From contig DVGW01000013.1 in assembly GCA_018712515.1 (NCBI GenBank), positions 113,692-177,691 of the forward strand: a DNA stretch of 64,000 nucleotides, written 5' to 3'. How positions within the stretch are numbered: position 1 is the stretch's first letter; the number at the start of each line of letters is the position of its first letter. A model generated the notes under the pieces. It worked only from the letters and a program-made list of their open reading frames with translations. It did not search any database and was not told the DNA's origin. The position numbers were made by a program, and so were the translations under genes. Shown here piece by piece: positions 29,025 to 40,300 of the stretch. This DNA comes from Aphodovivens avicola. GTDB taxonomy: Bacteria > Actinomycetota > Coriobacteriia > Coriobacteriales > Eggerthellaceae.

Positions 29025-29567
29025 CTACTCGGTTGTCTCGGCGCTTTCCTTCTTGCCGTTCTCGAACGTGCACGCATCCGTGTAGTTATACAGGTCATGG
29101 TTGCCGTTGATGACGAAGACCTCGGTGTCGGTATCGTCCTCGAGCTCCTGGAATTTCGCTGCAAGATCGCGATGACCCTGGATCTCACCGTCCTTGGTCA
29201 GGTCGCCCGAGACCAACAGGATGTCGGGGTTGTCTTCGCGCACCATCTGCAGCGCGGCATCGGCGATGGAGCCGGATTCCTCCAGCATCTTGGGGTCGCC
29301 GCCCACGTAGGTTTTATAATCCTCGCAGTCGCTGACGAAGTTCACGGGATAGTAGTGCATGTCCGAAAGGACAGCAATCTTGATTTCGCTTTCATCCCCG
29401 CCAAGCGCCTGCGTTTTCACGCCCGCAGCCGCCGCGGGCTGCATCGGCTCGTCAGCGTACGCCTGAACGTTAAGCGCACCCGCCGGCAGCGATAGAGCCA
29501 CTGCAAGCAGCAGCGCCATCGCCGCACGGAACCCGCGCGCCAACCCTCCAGTCATCCGTTCGCTCAT
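29025..29567 (-). pseudogene. Giant surface protein, N-terminal fragment: signal peptide and first half of phosphoesterase domain 1, ending at TAG
   Basis: Starting at ATG 29567 (AGAGG upstream), the 180 residues include a signal peptide (basic RMTGGLARGFR, hydrophobic AAMALLLAVALSLPAGA, AYA cleavage-like site) and the first metal motifs of a calcineurin-like phosphoesterase: AVLSDMHYY, VSGDLTKDGE and INGNHDLYNY. It stops at TAG 29027-29025, after ESAETTE. The same frame continues directly with DDFKTIYKNFGYNGEYNAQY and then the remaining ligands of the same domain, so the stop lies inside one domain. The interruption is a single codon, not a frameshift. It may be a recent nonsense mutation, a sequencing error or suppressed amber. 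Confidence 0.88.
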
Positions 29568-29922
29568 TCCCAACCTCTTCCCAATCGTTCACTGCGACCG
29601 CGCCCTTGAAAGAGGCGCGTTCGGGCGCGAAACACCCGAAAGAAATGCGGTTGAACGATAAGGAACGAGCGTAAAGAGGCTGAAAAATCTAGTTAAAGCA
29701 GGGGTTATCTTTCTGCAAAATATTGCGTTTTCGCAGGTGGATTAAGAATACTATCTCTTACCGATTGAGTATGTTTATGAACCTAGCGTGAATCTGGGTT
29801 TAAATGCACCTGAAACATCGATCTCTCCAAAACGAAAAAGGCCTGCCGCCTCGAAAGGCGACAGGCCTCATACCCTCAGATTCGCGCGGTACGCGGAAAG
29901 CGTTTCGGCTCAGCGCTGCGGC
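29568..29922. other. AT-rich intergenic region between the giant gene and groEL
   Basis: This stretch of about 350 bp is markedly more AT-rich than its neighbours at 29660-29800 and probably contains the promoter of the giant gene. I could not choose a -35/-10 pair with confidence. The groEL terminator occupies 29829-29868. No gene is visible. Confidence 0.6.
29829..29868 (-). terminator. Intrinsic terminator of groES-groEL
   Basis: A 12-bp stem (29839-29850 / 29857-29868, one wobble) on a 6-nt loop is followed on the minus strand by TTTTCGTTTT, 55 nt after the groEL stop. Confidence 0.88.
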
Positions 29923-31560
<1,638 letters not shown>

Positions 31561-31619
31561 GATGTTTGCCTATCCTTTCAGATGAAGTGTCAGCGTGGTG
31601 TCGGTTTCGACGATGCGGG

Positions 31620-31907
31620 TTACTCGCAGATGGCGTAGATGTCGTCGGCGCGCAGGATCAGCACGTCCTCGCCGCCGTAGTGCACCTCGGTTCCGCCGTA
31701 CTTGCCGTAGATGACCTTGTCGCCGACCTTCACGGGAACGGGCACCAGGTTGCCGTTCTTGTCCAGCTTGCCCTCTCCCACGGCGATGACCTCGCCGGTC
31801 TGGGGCTTCTCCTTGGCCTCGCTTGCCAGATACAGGCCAGACGCGGTGGTCTGCTCGGCCTCGTCGGCCTTCACGATCACGCGATCACCCAGCGGTTTCA
31901 AGCTCAT
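31620..31907 (-). CDS. groES: Co-chaperonin GroES (Hsp10)
   Basis: This 95-aa lid of the chaperonin starts MSLKPLGDRVIVKADEAEQT. The mobile loop TTASGLYLASEAKEKPQTGE and the terminal VHYGGEDVLILRADDIYAI are typical. The frame is open 47 codons further upstream, but that part overlaps the leader and CIRCE region. It is the first gene of the operon. Confidence 0.97.
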   Translation of the reverse strand: MSLKPLGDRVIVKADEAEQTTASGLYLASEAKEKPQTGEVIAVGEGKLDKNGNLVPVPVKVGDKVIYGKYGGTEVHYGGEDVLILRADDIYAICE

Positions 31908-32037
31908 AGCGCATGCCTTCCTTCCAAATAGTAGGTGTCGTTCGGCGCGGTGCGGGAAGCAGCCTGCGCGGTCGGATGGCCTCCGCCGGACGCGTCTCGC
32001 TTGGCGTCCGTCGGTTGCCGCCCTCGCGGTCCGACTG

Positions 32038-32064
32038 CTAGCACTCACGCACGCCGAGTGCTAA
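32038..32064 (-). promoter_or_regulatory. CIRCE operator (HrcA binding site)
   Basis: CTAGCACTC, nine nucleotides, GAGTGCTAA: the CIRCE inverted repeat with one deviation in the first base. It lies about 130 nt before the groES start and just downstream of the promoter at 32075-32102, as usual for HrcA-repressed groES-groEL operons. Confidence 0.95.
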
Positions 32065-32074
32065 ACAATGTGTA

Positions 32075-32102
32075 ACTATAGCAGCGCCGCTATCGAATGC
32101 AA
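32075..32102 (-). promoter_or_regulatory. Promoter of groES-groEL
   Basis: On the minus strand, TTGCAT (32097-32102) and TATAGT (32075-32080) are separated by 16 nt. The CIRCE element begins 11 nt downstream of the -10, overlapping the likely start point. Confidence 0.75.
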
Positions 32103-32195
32103 GCCGAATTGAGGAAATCTGAGTGAACGGGACTTAGGTTTTGCCAAATCGTCAAAATGTCGTCACATTTGGAGCAGACCAGATCCAGCAGTCGG

Positions 32196-33422
32196 TCAGA
32201 TACGACGACCGTTCTTTCCGGGGAACAGCAGGATGGCGCTCAAGTAGGTGAGCACCAGCGTCATCTCCGCGGCGATGAAAACCGCCGGGAATCCGAACGA
32301 ATCGTGGAGCAAGCCCCAGATTGGGGCGAACAGGCCGATGCCCGCATCGTAGAGCGCAGAGAACAGCGCGTTGGCGGCGCCGTAGCGTTCGATGGGCGCA
32401 TACCGGACCGAAAGGGAGCTGAGCAGCGGGATCGAGAAGCCGAGGCAGACGCCATACCCTACGCCGCATACGTCGAAGGCCAGCTCGTTCCGCACGCAGA
32501 AGACGACGACGAGCGAGATCGCGCAGGCGAGCACGGGGACGAGGAAAACCAGCAGGGGTTTTCCCTTGTCAAGCAATTTGGAACCGACCAGGCGGATGAC
32601 GATGGCGGTGATTGCCGCGATGATGAACAGCGCGCCGGGGTTCGCATAGCCCTGTTCCTGCCCGTAGATCGTCGCAAACGACAGGAAGAAGGTCACGCCG
32701 CCCGAGATGAGGAAGATGGGGATGCCCCCGCACAGCGCCGCCTTCTCGAACAGGTCGCTCGGCTTGAAGCCGCGTCGAGCCTCCTCGGCGGGCCCCTGCG
32801 GCTCCCCGCAGGCGCGGCGGTACGCCGATGACGCCGGCAACGTCTCGGGATGCTTCTCGTACGTGACCATGAAGCTGAGGACCAGCACGATCACCGACAG
32901 GACGCCGGCGCCGGCCGCAAGCGCCTGCTGCCACTCCATGCCCACCAGCCATCCGGCAAGCAACGGCCCGGACGCCATGGCGACCGCCTGGCCCAATCCG
33001 TAATATCCCAGCCCCTCGCCCAAACGCTCGGCGGGCAGGACGTCGGAGGCGCCGGTGCTAGCTGCCGTGTGCACCGAGCCGAATCCCCAACCCTGCAGGA
33101 TGCGAGCGGGAATGAGCGACAGCATGGACGGGATCGCGATGGCGATCAGGCACCCCGCCAGATAGATCAGGGTTCCCGACACGAGCACGATGCGACGCGA
33201 ATAGCGATCCGCGAGGTTTCCGCTCGCGATGCGGGACACGATGGCGGCGACGACGAACACGGCGACGAGGAATCCTCCGTACGCGCTCGTCCCCATCACC
33301 TTCGTCGAAAGCAAAGGCGACCCGACGGTGTTCATCTGCGCCATGGTGCTGCCCAAAAGATTGAGCAAGATAAAGCAGATAAGCAATGGAGTGATCAGAC
33401 GCGGTTTGCTCACGGTACCCAT
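32196..33422 (-). CDS. MFS transporter
   Basis: This 408-aa permease has 12 predicted membrane segments. The A motif is SGNLADRYSRRIVLVSG and the central loop is charged (ACGEPQGPAEEARRG). It resembles drug/metabolite efflux-type MFS proteins; no specific substrate can be assigned. The frame is open for 53 codons upstream, but the start is set at ATG 33422, where GAGGGGG lies upstream and TM1 begins soon after. The leader contains a perfect intrinsic terminator (33454-33501), so expression is probably controlled by attenuation or read-through. Confidence 0.82.
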   Translation of the reverse strand: MGTVSKPRLITPLLICFILLNLLGSTMAQMNTVGSPLLSTKVMGTSAYGGFLVAVFVVAAIVSRIASGNLADRYSRRIVLVSGTLIYLAGCLIAIAIPSMLSLIPARILQGWGFGSVHTAASTGASDVLPAERLGEGLGYYGLGQAVAMASGPLLAGWLVGMEWQQALAAGAGVLSVIVLVLSFMVTYEKHPETLPASSAYRRACGEPQGPAEEARRGFKPSDLFEKAALCGGIPIFLISGGVTFFLSFATIYGQEQGYANPGALFIIAAITAIVIRLVGSKLLDKGKPLLVFLVPVLACAISLVVVFCVRNELAFDVCGVGYGVCLGFSIPLLSSLSVRYAPIERYGAANALFSALYDAGIGLFAPIWGLLHDSFGFPAVFIAAEMTLVLTYLSAILLFPGKNGRRI

Positions 33423-33453
33423 CGCCAACGCCCCCTCTTCATCCCCGACCCCG

Positions 33454-33501
33454 AAAAAACCGCTTCCCGAGACACCCCTCAACCGTTGTCCCGGGAAGCG
33501 G
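33454..33501 (-). terminator. Intrinsic terminator in the leader of the MFS gene (possible attenuator)
   Basis: A 14-bp stem with one G-U pair (33460-33473 / 33488-33501) is followed directly on the minus strand by six T (33459-33454), then 31 nt later by the start codon at 33422. A terminator placed this close upstream of a start codon on the same strand suggests attenuation, or the end of an upstream small RNA. Confidence 0.7.
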
Positions 33502-33532
33502 CTGCTGCGACGGGCACGCCAACCCGTTCTAT

Positions 33533-33694
33533 AAAAAATGGCATACGGCGTTCGCTGCACCTGCCCGTCTGCGATGAACAAGAGGGAGCCGCGCGCTCAA
33601 CCGCTCTGTGTGCGGCCTTCTCTTCGGGGGCCGAGAAGGCCGCTCGCGTTAGCGGACGATCTGCGGGGCAGACGGGCAGGTCGCACGTTTATGC
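33533..33694 (-). ncRNA. Candidate structured small RNA (long rod with central bubble, U-tract end)
   Basis: A 14-bp closing stem (33559-33572 with 33668-33681) encloses an unpaired central region, a 5-bp helix (33601-33605 / 33652-33656) and an 11-bp apical stem (33612-33622 / 33633-33643). On the minus strand the 3' side runs into CGTATGCCATTTTTT, and GCATA/TATGC at the outer ends also pair. A weak TTGCAG-16 nt-TAGCAT promoter precedes it. The overall shape resembles 6S RNA, but I see no sequence signature that proves it, and the U-tract is about 20 nt from the long stem. Confidence 0.4.
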
Positions 33695-33852
33695 TAATCC
33701 GCGCGCCGCTCCCTGCAAAGGGACGCCTTGTTGAAGCCCCGCAACAAGGCGTTGAGATGCCACGACGCTTCGTTGCTCGCCGAATCGCCCGATTCTCCCT
33801 ATCCTCGATTCATACGCCGATCAAGGGGCGGCGTTTCTGATTGGGGGAATCT

Positions 33853-34770
33853 ATGAAAGACGGGAAAGACCGTTCCGAATTCCGTTTGGGCATGGCCGAA
33901 TCCCTGGGCTGCGAGATCATGTGGGGCCTCATGCCCATGTTCTGGCGCCTGTTGGCGGGGCTTTCGGCGCTGTTCGTGCTCTCCGGCCGGCTCATCTGGA
34001 CCGGCATCTTCTCGGTGATCATGTGCGTGTTCATCCGTCGCACGAAGTTCACCCACCTGTTCCGCGATCCGCGTGCGATCGCGACCTTCCTCTCATCGGG
34101 CATCCTCATCACCATCAACTGGGGCCTCTACATCTGGTCGACGAACAGCGGTCATCTGCTCGAAGCGAGCCTGGGGTACTACCTCAGCCCCATCGTGACC
34201 ATCGTCATGGGCATCTTCTTCTTCAAGGAGCGCCTGAGCGGGCTTCAGACCGGCGCCTTCGTGCTGGCGCTCGTCGGCGTGGGGTCCTTCATCGTCCTGG
34301 AGGGCGGCGCCATCTGGATCTCGTGCGTTTTCGCCATCACGTTCAGCGCGTACAGCGCCATCAAGAAGAAGGCGGGCTACGACGCGACAGCGGGCCTGGC
34401 GTTCGAATCGTGCGTCAACGCGTTCATCGGCGTCATCCTGTTCGGCCTGAGCGCCGTCATCCCCGGATTGTGGGATCTGACGCCCGCCAGCGCCCCGGCC
34501 ACCTTTTCTCCTGAAGTCTATTTCCTGCTGATCGCAGCGGCGGGCGTCCTGACCACCGTCCCCATGCTGTTGTACTCCGCGTGCGCCAACCACATCCCCC
34601 TGGTGCTCGTGGGGTTCATGCACTACATCAGCCCGACCATGACCACGCTGTTCGCCATCTTCATGTTCCATGAAGCGTTCACGACCGGCCATGCCATCTG
34701 CTTCTCGCTGGTGTGGATCGGGCTTGTGCTCGTCGGCATCGACGCTGTGAAGCAGCTGCGGAGCAAGTAA
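33853..34770 (+). CDS. RarD-type EamA/DMT-superfamily permease
   Basis: This 305-aa protein has ten predicted membrane segments in two EamA halves. N-terminal features are typical of RarD proteins: MAESLGCEIMWGLMPMFWRL and the conserved GRLIW. TINWGLYIWSTNSGHLLEAS and SLGYYLSPIV are the family signature. RarD homologues are annotated as chloramphenicol-sensitive or small-metabolite transporters, and the substrate is unproven. The start is ATG 33853, preceded by GGGGGA; a TTG 12 nt earlier is less likely. A hairpin follows the stop. Confidence 0.85.
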   Translation: MKDGKDRSEFRLGMAESLGCEIMWGLMPMFWRLLAGLSALFVLSGRLIWTGIFSVIMCVFIRRTKFTHLFRDPRAIATFLSSGILITINWGLYIWSTNSGHLLEASLGYYLSPIVTIVMGIFFFKERLSGLQTGAFVLALVGVGSFIVLEGGAIWISCVFAITFSAYSAIKKKAGYDATAGLAFESCVNAFIGVILFGLSAVIPGLWDLTPASAPATFSPEVYFLLIAAAGVLTTVPMLLYSACANHIPLVLVGFMHYISPTMTTLFAIFMFHEAFTTGHAICFSLVWIGLVLVGIDAVKQLRSK

Positions 34771-34790
34771 CCCGGCCCCAGGCGCAGAGA

Positions 34791-34818
34791 AAGGGCGCCG
34801 ACCTTCGCCGGCGCCCTT
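34791..34818. terminator. Hairpin between convergent genes
   Basis: A 10-bp stem (34791-34800 / 34809-34818) on an 8-nt loop, between the RarD-type gene and the OFA transporter. U-tracts are short on both strands. Confidence 0.5.
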
Positions 34819-34845
34819 AGATCAAGCATATTGCGGATGGAATCG

Positions 34846-36111
34846 CTAGCAATCGGAAGCGGCAGCACGCCTTTCCTCGAGCGATTTCATATCCGACTTC
34901 CACATGCGCGCGAACACGGCGATGACGACCAGGGCGATGACCGACATCACGGCGAGCACGGTGAACACCGTCGAGCGGGCGCCCGCGCCGATGATCATCT
35001 GCAGCGCGACGTTGATAAGGGAGCCGAACACGATGGCGAAGTTGCCGATGGAGAGGTTGAGGGGATAGTTCTTGGATCCGAACCTCTGACGGGCGAACGC
35101 GGAGGTGACCACCGGCACGCCGCCGTAGCAGAACCCGCAGCAGAACGCGCCGACGATGTAGAGCACGTGGATGCCCGTGGCGAACGCCCCGACGATGCAC
35201 AGCGTCGCGCAGACGCCGGCGATGGTGTCGACCACCATGGTCACCTTGACGTTGGTGCGGTCGAAGATGGCTCCGACCACCACGCGCGCCAAGCCGTTGC
35301 AGGTGGAGACCAGGCCCACCAGCAGCGTCGCGAAGCCGACGTCGATGCCCACCTGCTGGGCGTCGGAAGCGCAGTTGCCGATGGTCGCCAATCCGATGGC
35401 GATGACGATGGCGGCCCACAGCCAGTACACGTAGAACGACGGGGTCTTGAGCGGCGCGTCCTCATCGGCCGGATCGTACCCCGAAGCCTGGGATTTGCCC
35501 GGCAGCATCACCGCGACGATATCGGAGGGCGGGCGATTCAGCACGATGGCGGCGAGTATCGTGACGACGCACGTGGCGACGCCGATGCCGGCGAACACCG
35601 TGGTGATGCCGAACTGGGGGATGAGGTTGACCGATGCCGTGCCCAGGATCAAAGACCCCAGGCCGAACCCCATGAGCATGACGCCGGAGGAGAAGCCCAC
35701 CTTGTCCGGGAACCAAGCGTTGGTGGTGGCGAGGATCGAGTTGTAGCCGATGCCCACGCCCAGGCCGCCCAACACGCCGTAACACCCGTACACCACGCCG
35801 ATGCCGTTGTGGCCCAAAAAGCCGGTGCTCGCGAAACCGACGAGGAACATGATTGCCGCGATGATGATGGTGGCTCGCACGCCCAGCGCCCCCTCGATCT
35901 GCGACCCGATCACCGCGCCCACGCAGAACGCGATCATCATGATGTTGAACGTCAGCGCGACGGCGCTGCTCTCCAGCCCGAACGCCGAGCACATCGGCGC
36001 GGCGAACATCGAGAACGCATAGATCAGGCCCAAGAACAGCAGGGCGAGCGTCGAGCACGCCAAATATCCGACGCGCGTGCGCTTGATTGCCGCTTCAGTG
36101 GTTTTCGTCAT
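34846..36111 (-). CDS. OFA-family MFS transporter (oxalate/formate antiporter-like)
   Basis: This 421-aa protein has 12 membrane segments. The N-terminal AFSMFAAPMCSAFG, GIGYNSILATTNAWFPDKVG and GFGLGSLILG are characteristic of the OFA family, whose characterised members exchange or import small carboxylates. PSDIVAVMLPGKSQ lies in the central loop. It is the last gene of the co-directional island, 69 nt after the CoA-dehydratase-related gene, which points to a carboxylic acid substrate for that group. AAGGAAGAGAG precedes the ATG. Confidence 0.85.
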   Translation of the reverse strand: MTKTTEAAIKRTRVGYLACSTLALLFLGLIYAFSMFAAPMCSAFGLESSAVALTFNIMMIAFCVGAVIGSQIEGALGVRATIIIAAIMFLVGFASTGFLGHNGIGVVYGCYGVLGGLGVGIGYNSILATTNAWFPDKVGFSSGVMLMGFGLGSLILGTASVNLIPQFGITTVFAGIGVATCVVTILAAIVLNRPPSDIVAVMLPGKSQASGYDPADEDAPLKTPSFYVYWLWAAIVIAIGLATIGNCASDAQQVGIDVGFATLLVGLVSTCNGLARVVVGAIFDRTNVKVTMVVDTIAGVCATLCIVGAFATGIHVLYIVGAFCCGFCYGGVPVVTSAFARQRFGSKNYPLNLSIGNFAIVFGSLINVALQMIIGAGARSTVFTVLAVMSVIALVVIAVFARMWKSDMKSLEERRAAASDC

Positions 36112-36180
36112 CTCTCTTCCTTATCACTCGATTCGTTTCCTTTTCTGCCGCAAAGCCGTCGGTCGGCTCCTCCACGGCGG

Positions 36181-37380
36181 CTATCCCGTCTTCTGCAGCT
36201 CGCGCTCGCCGTCTGCAAGATGCGGGCGCTTCGCGATGGAGGCGAGCAGCTTGATGCGGTTCACCTGGTTCACCACGCTCGTTCCCGGATCGTATTCGAC
36301 GGAGGCGAGGTTGATGGAGGGGCATGCGTTCCGTACGCCTTTGAGCACGCCCTGCCCGGAGACATGGCCCGCCATGCATCCGAACACGCTCGCGTACAGG
36401 ATGCTGCGCACGCCATTGCCCCACAGCGAGAGCATCTGCCCGGCGAGCACCCACCCCGCACCGCACACCACGTCCTCGGGGATGAAGCCGCGCGCATGAT
36501 CCTTCAGCTGCCCGACGGTTTCGCAGGAATACCGCGTGGGAACATCGGGGAGGCTGGCGCACAGCTCGTCAAGCGCCTTGGCCAACGGGCACGAGACGCC
36601 GTGCTGGAACAGCGAGTAGGAAATGGAGGGCGACAGATAGGGCAGCACCGCCTCGCATCCTTCTCTTTGGATGCAGTGCACCAGCTCGCCGTTCATTCCA
36701 GGGTTGAACACCAGCGACGGGCTGCCCACTACGCCGATCGCGGGGATGGAATCGGAACGCGTCATCGCGGAAACCGCGCCTTGGTGAACGTTGCGTGCGA
36801 ACACCTCGATGTCGAACGACTTTCCGCTCGATAGCGCGGCTACGGCCAGGTCGCGTTCGCGCTCCACCATCTCGTCGAGGGCCCTCCTCCCCTCTTCGTC
36901 GGCGTACGCGCTCACATGGAGCTTGGTTTGGAGCAGGATGTCGCCCCCCACGAGAGCGGCCGCCATGCGCTGCTGCGCGTATTTGGGCAGCCTCTGGATC
37001 GCCTCTGCAATGTCGAGGACCTCGGAAGCCGAATCCCCCAGGGCGCGCCCCACCAGGTAGGGAAGGTCATCTGCCCGGCAATGCACGCACGTCGACGGAG
37101 CGGACACCGTCACGCCCACCCGCGCCTCCTCGCCAACCGCCCCGGCGGAAACCCCGCCGTGATCGGAGTGCTCCTCGAGAGCGCTGCGCGCTTGGCCCGC
37201 CGCCATGATGGCGGAATAGCAAGCGTCGTTGTTCACCGACGCAAGACCCAGATGCACGACCTCGTCGTCGGCATCGGCGACGATGCGCACGTTCATGCCG
37301 CATCCATCGAGCGCCGCCTGGACGAACGGCGCATGCCAGGGCGAGAAGAACGGTACGATCACAAGCGATTCGCCCATCAT
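36181..37380 (-). CDS. C-terminal half of a split acyl-CoA dehydratase activase-type protein (HgdB/DUF2229-like)
   Basis: This 399-aa protein resembles the C-terminal region of the large acyl-CoA dehydratase activase family, which in most genomes is a single polypeptide of about 1,400 aa. Cysteines in CVHCRADD, RYSCETV, VVCGAG and FGCMAG are the visible candidates for metal-cluster ligands. Its ATG overlaps the stop of the upstream gene (ATGA, 37380-37377), so the two are translationally coupled. Upstream plus this protein (1,020 + 399) add up to a normal full-length member. The reaction is unknown; related activases drive ATP-dependent electron transfer to 2-hydroxyacyl-CoA dehydratases. Confidence 0.75.
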   Translation of the reverse strand: MMGESLVIVPFFSPWHAPFVQAALDGCGMNVRIVADADDEVVHLGLASVNNDACYSAIMAAGQARSALEEHSDHGGVSAGAVGEEARVGVTVSAPSTCVHCRADDLPYLVGRALGDSASEVLDIAEAIQRLPKYAQQRMAAALVGGDILLQTKLHVSAYADEEGRRALDEMVERERDLAVAALSSGKSFDIEVFARNVHQGAVSAMTRSDSIPAIGVVGSPSLVFNPGMNGELVHCIQREGCEAVLPYLSPSISYSLFQHGVSCPLAKALDELCASLPDVPTRYSCETVGQLKDHARGFIPEDVVCGAGWVLAGQMLSLWGNGVRSILYASVFGCMAGHVSGQGVLKGVRNACPSINLASVEYDPGTSVVNQVNRIKLLASIAKRPHLADGERELQKTG

Positions 37381-40300
37381 GCATCACTTCCCTTCTGTCG
37401 TTTCCCGGTGTTTCGCGACTGCTGGGCAGCCATCATCGAGCGTATACGTATGCGCGTCGAGGCAAGGTCGACCATCTCGTCGATCTTCAGCGCCGTAAGC
37501 GCCTTCCCGCCCGCCTCGAGCTCATCGCGTGCCCTGTCGACGGTGACCGCATCGAGCCCGCATCCGAACGAGTAGAGCTCCACCATCTCCAGATGCGGCT
37601 GCCGCGCGACGATCTGCGCCGCCTGGATGACCCTTTCGGGATATTCCCAAGATGCGGGAGCGGCGCCGCAGGACGCACCCGCGGATACGGTCGATGCTGC
37701 GGAAGGATCTTCGCCTTCGTCCGAAGCCAAACCCATCACGCTGTCTTCAGTGAACACGGCGTAGCCGCATGAGCGCAACAGGTCGGGAATGGCATGGTGG
37801 ATGGCGGGATCGTTGTGATAGGGCCGCCCCACGCACACGATGCCGCGCCCGCCGGTCTCGTCGAGTTTGGCCAGCGCCTTCGATCCCGCCTTCTGCATGA
37901 ACGCGCGGAAGCTCGCCTGCTCCGCCGCTGCCACCTCCAAGGCGACCTGCACCTCCCCGTGCGGGATCTCCCACCCCGCCTCCGCGAACGCCTGCCGCAG
38001 CCGCTCCGCAAGACCGCCGGCGGGAGCGGCACCTGCGAATAGGGCATTGAGGGACGGGCTTACGAAGGCGACCCCCGCCGCGCGGACCGCGTCGACGTTG
38101 GATTCCAGGACGAAGGGATAGCCCGACAGGACGGGGCATGCCGACGCCGTGCCCCCGACAGAGGCGACACGCGGCGCGAACACGGTCTTGACGCCGCGCT
38201 CGATCAAGTCGTACAGGTGGCCGTGCGCCCGCTTCGCCGGATAGCACAGCGATTCGGAGGGGATGGTCTCGATCGCCTTGCCCCCGAACGCATCGCCGTC
38301 CTGATTGGACAGGACCACACGGAACCCGAGATGATCCAGGAAGGTGAACCAGAACGGATACAGGTCGTACATGTCCAGCGCGCGCATCACCCCGATCTCG
38401 CCGCGGGGCGCGTCCTCCAGCGGGCGCGGCTCGTACGAGAACAGGCGATGGTACCTCACCTCGAACAGGTTCGCCGGACGGCCATGAGCCGCACTTGCCT
38501 TCTCCTCCGACTCGGCACCCCGCTCGCAGCGGTTGCCGACGGTGAACGTGCGCGTCATGCCCTCGTCCTCGAACACCGTGCGGATGAGGGAGCAGGCGTT
38601 GGGGCAGTGAGGGCAGGTGAGGGTCTTTTGATGGAACGTGAGCGATTCGATCCGCTCACGCGGCAGCAGCGAGGAGACGTCCCCTTGCTTCGCACGCTCG
38701 CGCGCGAGCAGCGCTGCGCCGTAGGCTCCCATATAGGGGGCGATGTCGGGGCGCACCACCTCACGTCCCGAGAGGATCTCGAACGCGCGCAGGACCGCAT
38801 CGTTCATGAACGTGCCGCCCTGGACCATCACCGTTTTGCCCAGACGCGAGAGATCCTTCATCTTGAGAACCTTGTACAACGCGTTGCGGATGACCGAATA
38901 CGCCAATCCCGCCGAGATGTCTCCCAGCGTCGCGCCTTCTTTCTGCGCATGGCGCACGCGCGACGTCATGAACACCGTGCAGCGCGTTCCCAGATCCACC
39001 GGACGCGGGGCGAACAGTGCGGATTCGAGGAAGCGGTCGAACCGGACGTTCATCGACCACGCCATGCCGGAGAGCAAGGCGCCGCAGCCGCTCGAGCACG
39101 CCTCGTTCAGAGCGACGTCGTCGATGTTGCCATTGCGAACGTAGAGGCATTTCATATCCTGCCCGCCGATGTCGAACACGAAGTCGACGTCGGGAACCAG
39201 CTGGGTCGCCGCCTTGACATGGGCGACCGTCTCAACCTCCCCCGAATCGAACGCATAGGCGGCCTTGAGGAAGCCCTCCCCGTACCCGGTGACCGTCGCA
39301 TGGGCGAGCGTGCATGTGGGGGATCCATCGACGTAGCGCGGCATCTTCTTCCAAAGGTCGACCAGCATCTCCTGCGCCGCGTCGATCACGTTGCCCGCCG
39401 AGCGCTTGTAATAGGTGCGCAGGATCTGGCCATCCTCGCCGATCAACGCGAACTTGATGGCTTCGGATCCGGAATCGACCCCCAGGAACACGCGGCCTTC
39501 GTACGATTGGAGGTCGGCGCGCGGCGCACGATCGCGCCCGTGGCGCTTGGAGAACTCCTCATAGTCCTCTTTGGTCGCGAACAGAGGGGGCAGCCTCGTC
39601 AGATCGGCGTCTTTGTCCCACGTCATCGCGGCGACGCGCTCCCGCAGCTCGCCTATGGTCGCAACCGGACCGCCCTCCGATGCGATGGCGGCGCCCTGTG
39701 CCACGAACAGGTGGCCCTCGATCGGCACGCGGAAGTTGGAGGCAGGCAGGCCGAGCCGCGCCTGGAACCGCTCGCGCAGCGACGAGAGGAAGTGCAGCGG
39801 CCCGCCGAGCAGGGCGACGACGCCCTCGATATGGCGCCCGCAGGCAAGTCCGGCGATGCACTGGACGGCAACCGCGTCCATCACCGATCCGGCAATGTCT
39901 TCTTTCGAGACGCCTTCGTTGATGAGCGGCCTCACGTCGGACTGCGCGAACACGGCGCAGCGCGAGGCGATGGGATGGATGGTCCTGCATCCATGGGCGT
40001 AATAGTTCAGCTTCTCGGCGTTGGCGTCCAGCATGCCGGCGATGGTGTCGATGAACCCGCCCGTCCCTCCGGCGCAGGTGGAGTTCATCCTGAGCTCCTC
40101 GCCGCCGGTCAAAAAGAGGATTTTGGAGTCCTCGCCGCCGATCTCGATCGCCACATCCGCATCGGGAATGAAGCGCGCCAACGCCTCGCGACAGGCGATG
40201 ACCTCCTGCGTGAACGGGAGATCCAGCTCCAGCGCCAGCTGCATTCCCGCCGAACCCGTGACGCCTACGGTCATCGGCTCGTCGGGAAAGTAGACCTGGG

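Larger units (their letters stand above)
33423..33852. other. 430-bp divergent intergenic region with four strong hairpins
   Basis: No protein gene is supported here. It holds, left to right, the leader terminator (33460-33501), the candidate structured RNA (33533-33694), and a perfect 11-bp hairpin (33723-33733 / 33742-33752). The promoter of the plus-strand RarD-type gene must also lie in it. Confidence 0.7.

Noticed and set aside
29025..29027. TAG as pyrrolysine codon
   Set aside because: No pyl genes are in the window, and the position lies within a phosphoesterase domain rather than a methyltransferase; suppression remains possible but pyrrolysine is unlikely.
17919..29495. Very long plus-strand open frames (about 950, 1,070 and 1,190 codons) antisense to the giant surface gene
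   Set aside because: They mirror the codon bias of the minus-strand gene, lack any recognisable domain or ribosome-binding site, and the minus-strand protein has clear domains.
33541..33852. T-box or known riboswitch in the leader of the MFS or RarD gene
   Set aside because: No T-box sequence (GGGTGG...ACCGCG) or cobalamin, TPP or SAM conserved boxes could be found on either strand.
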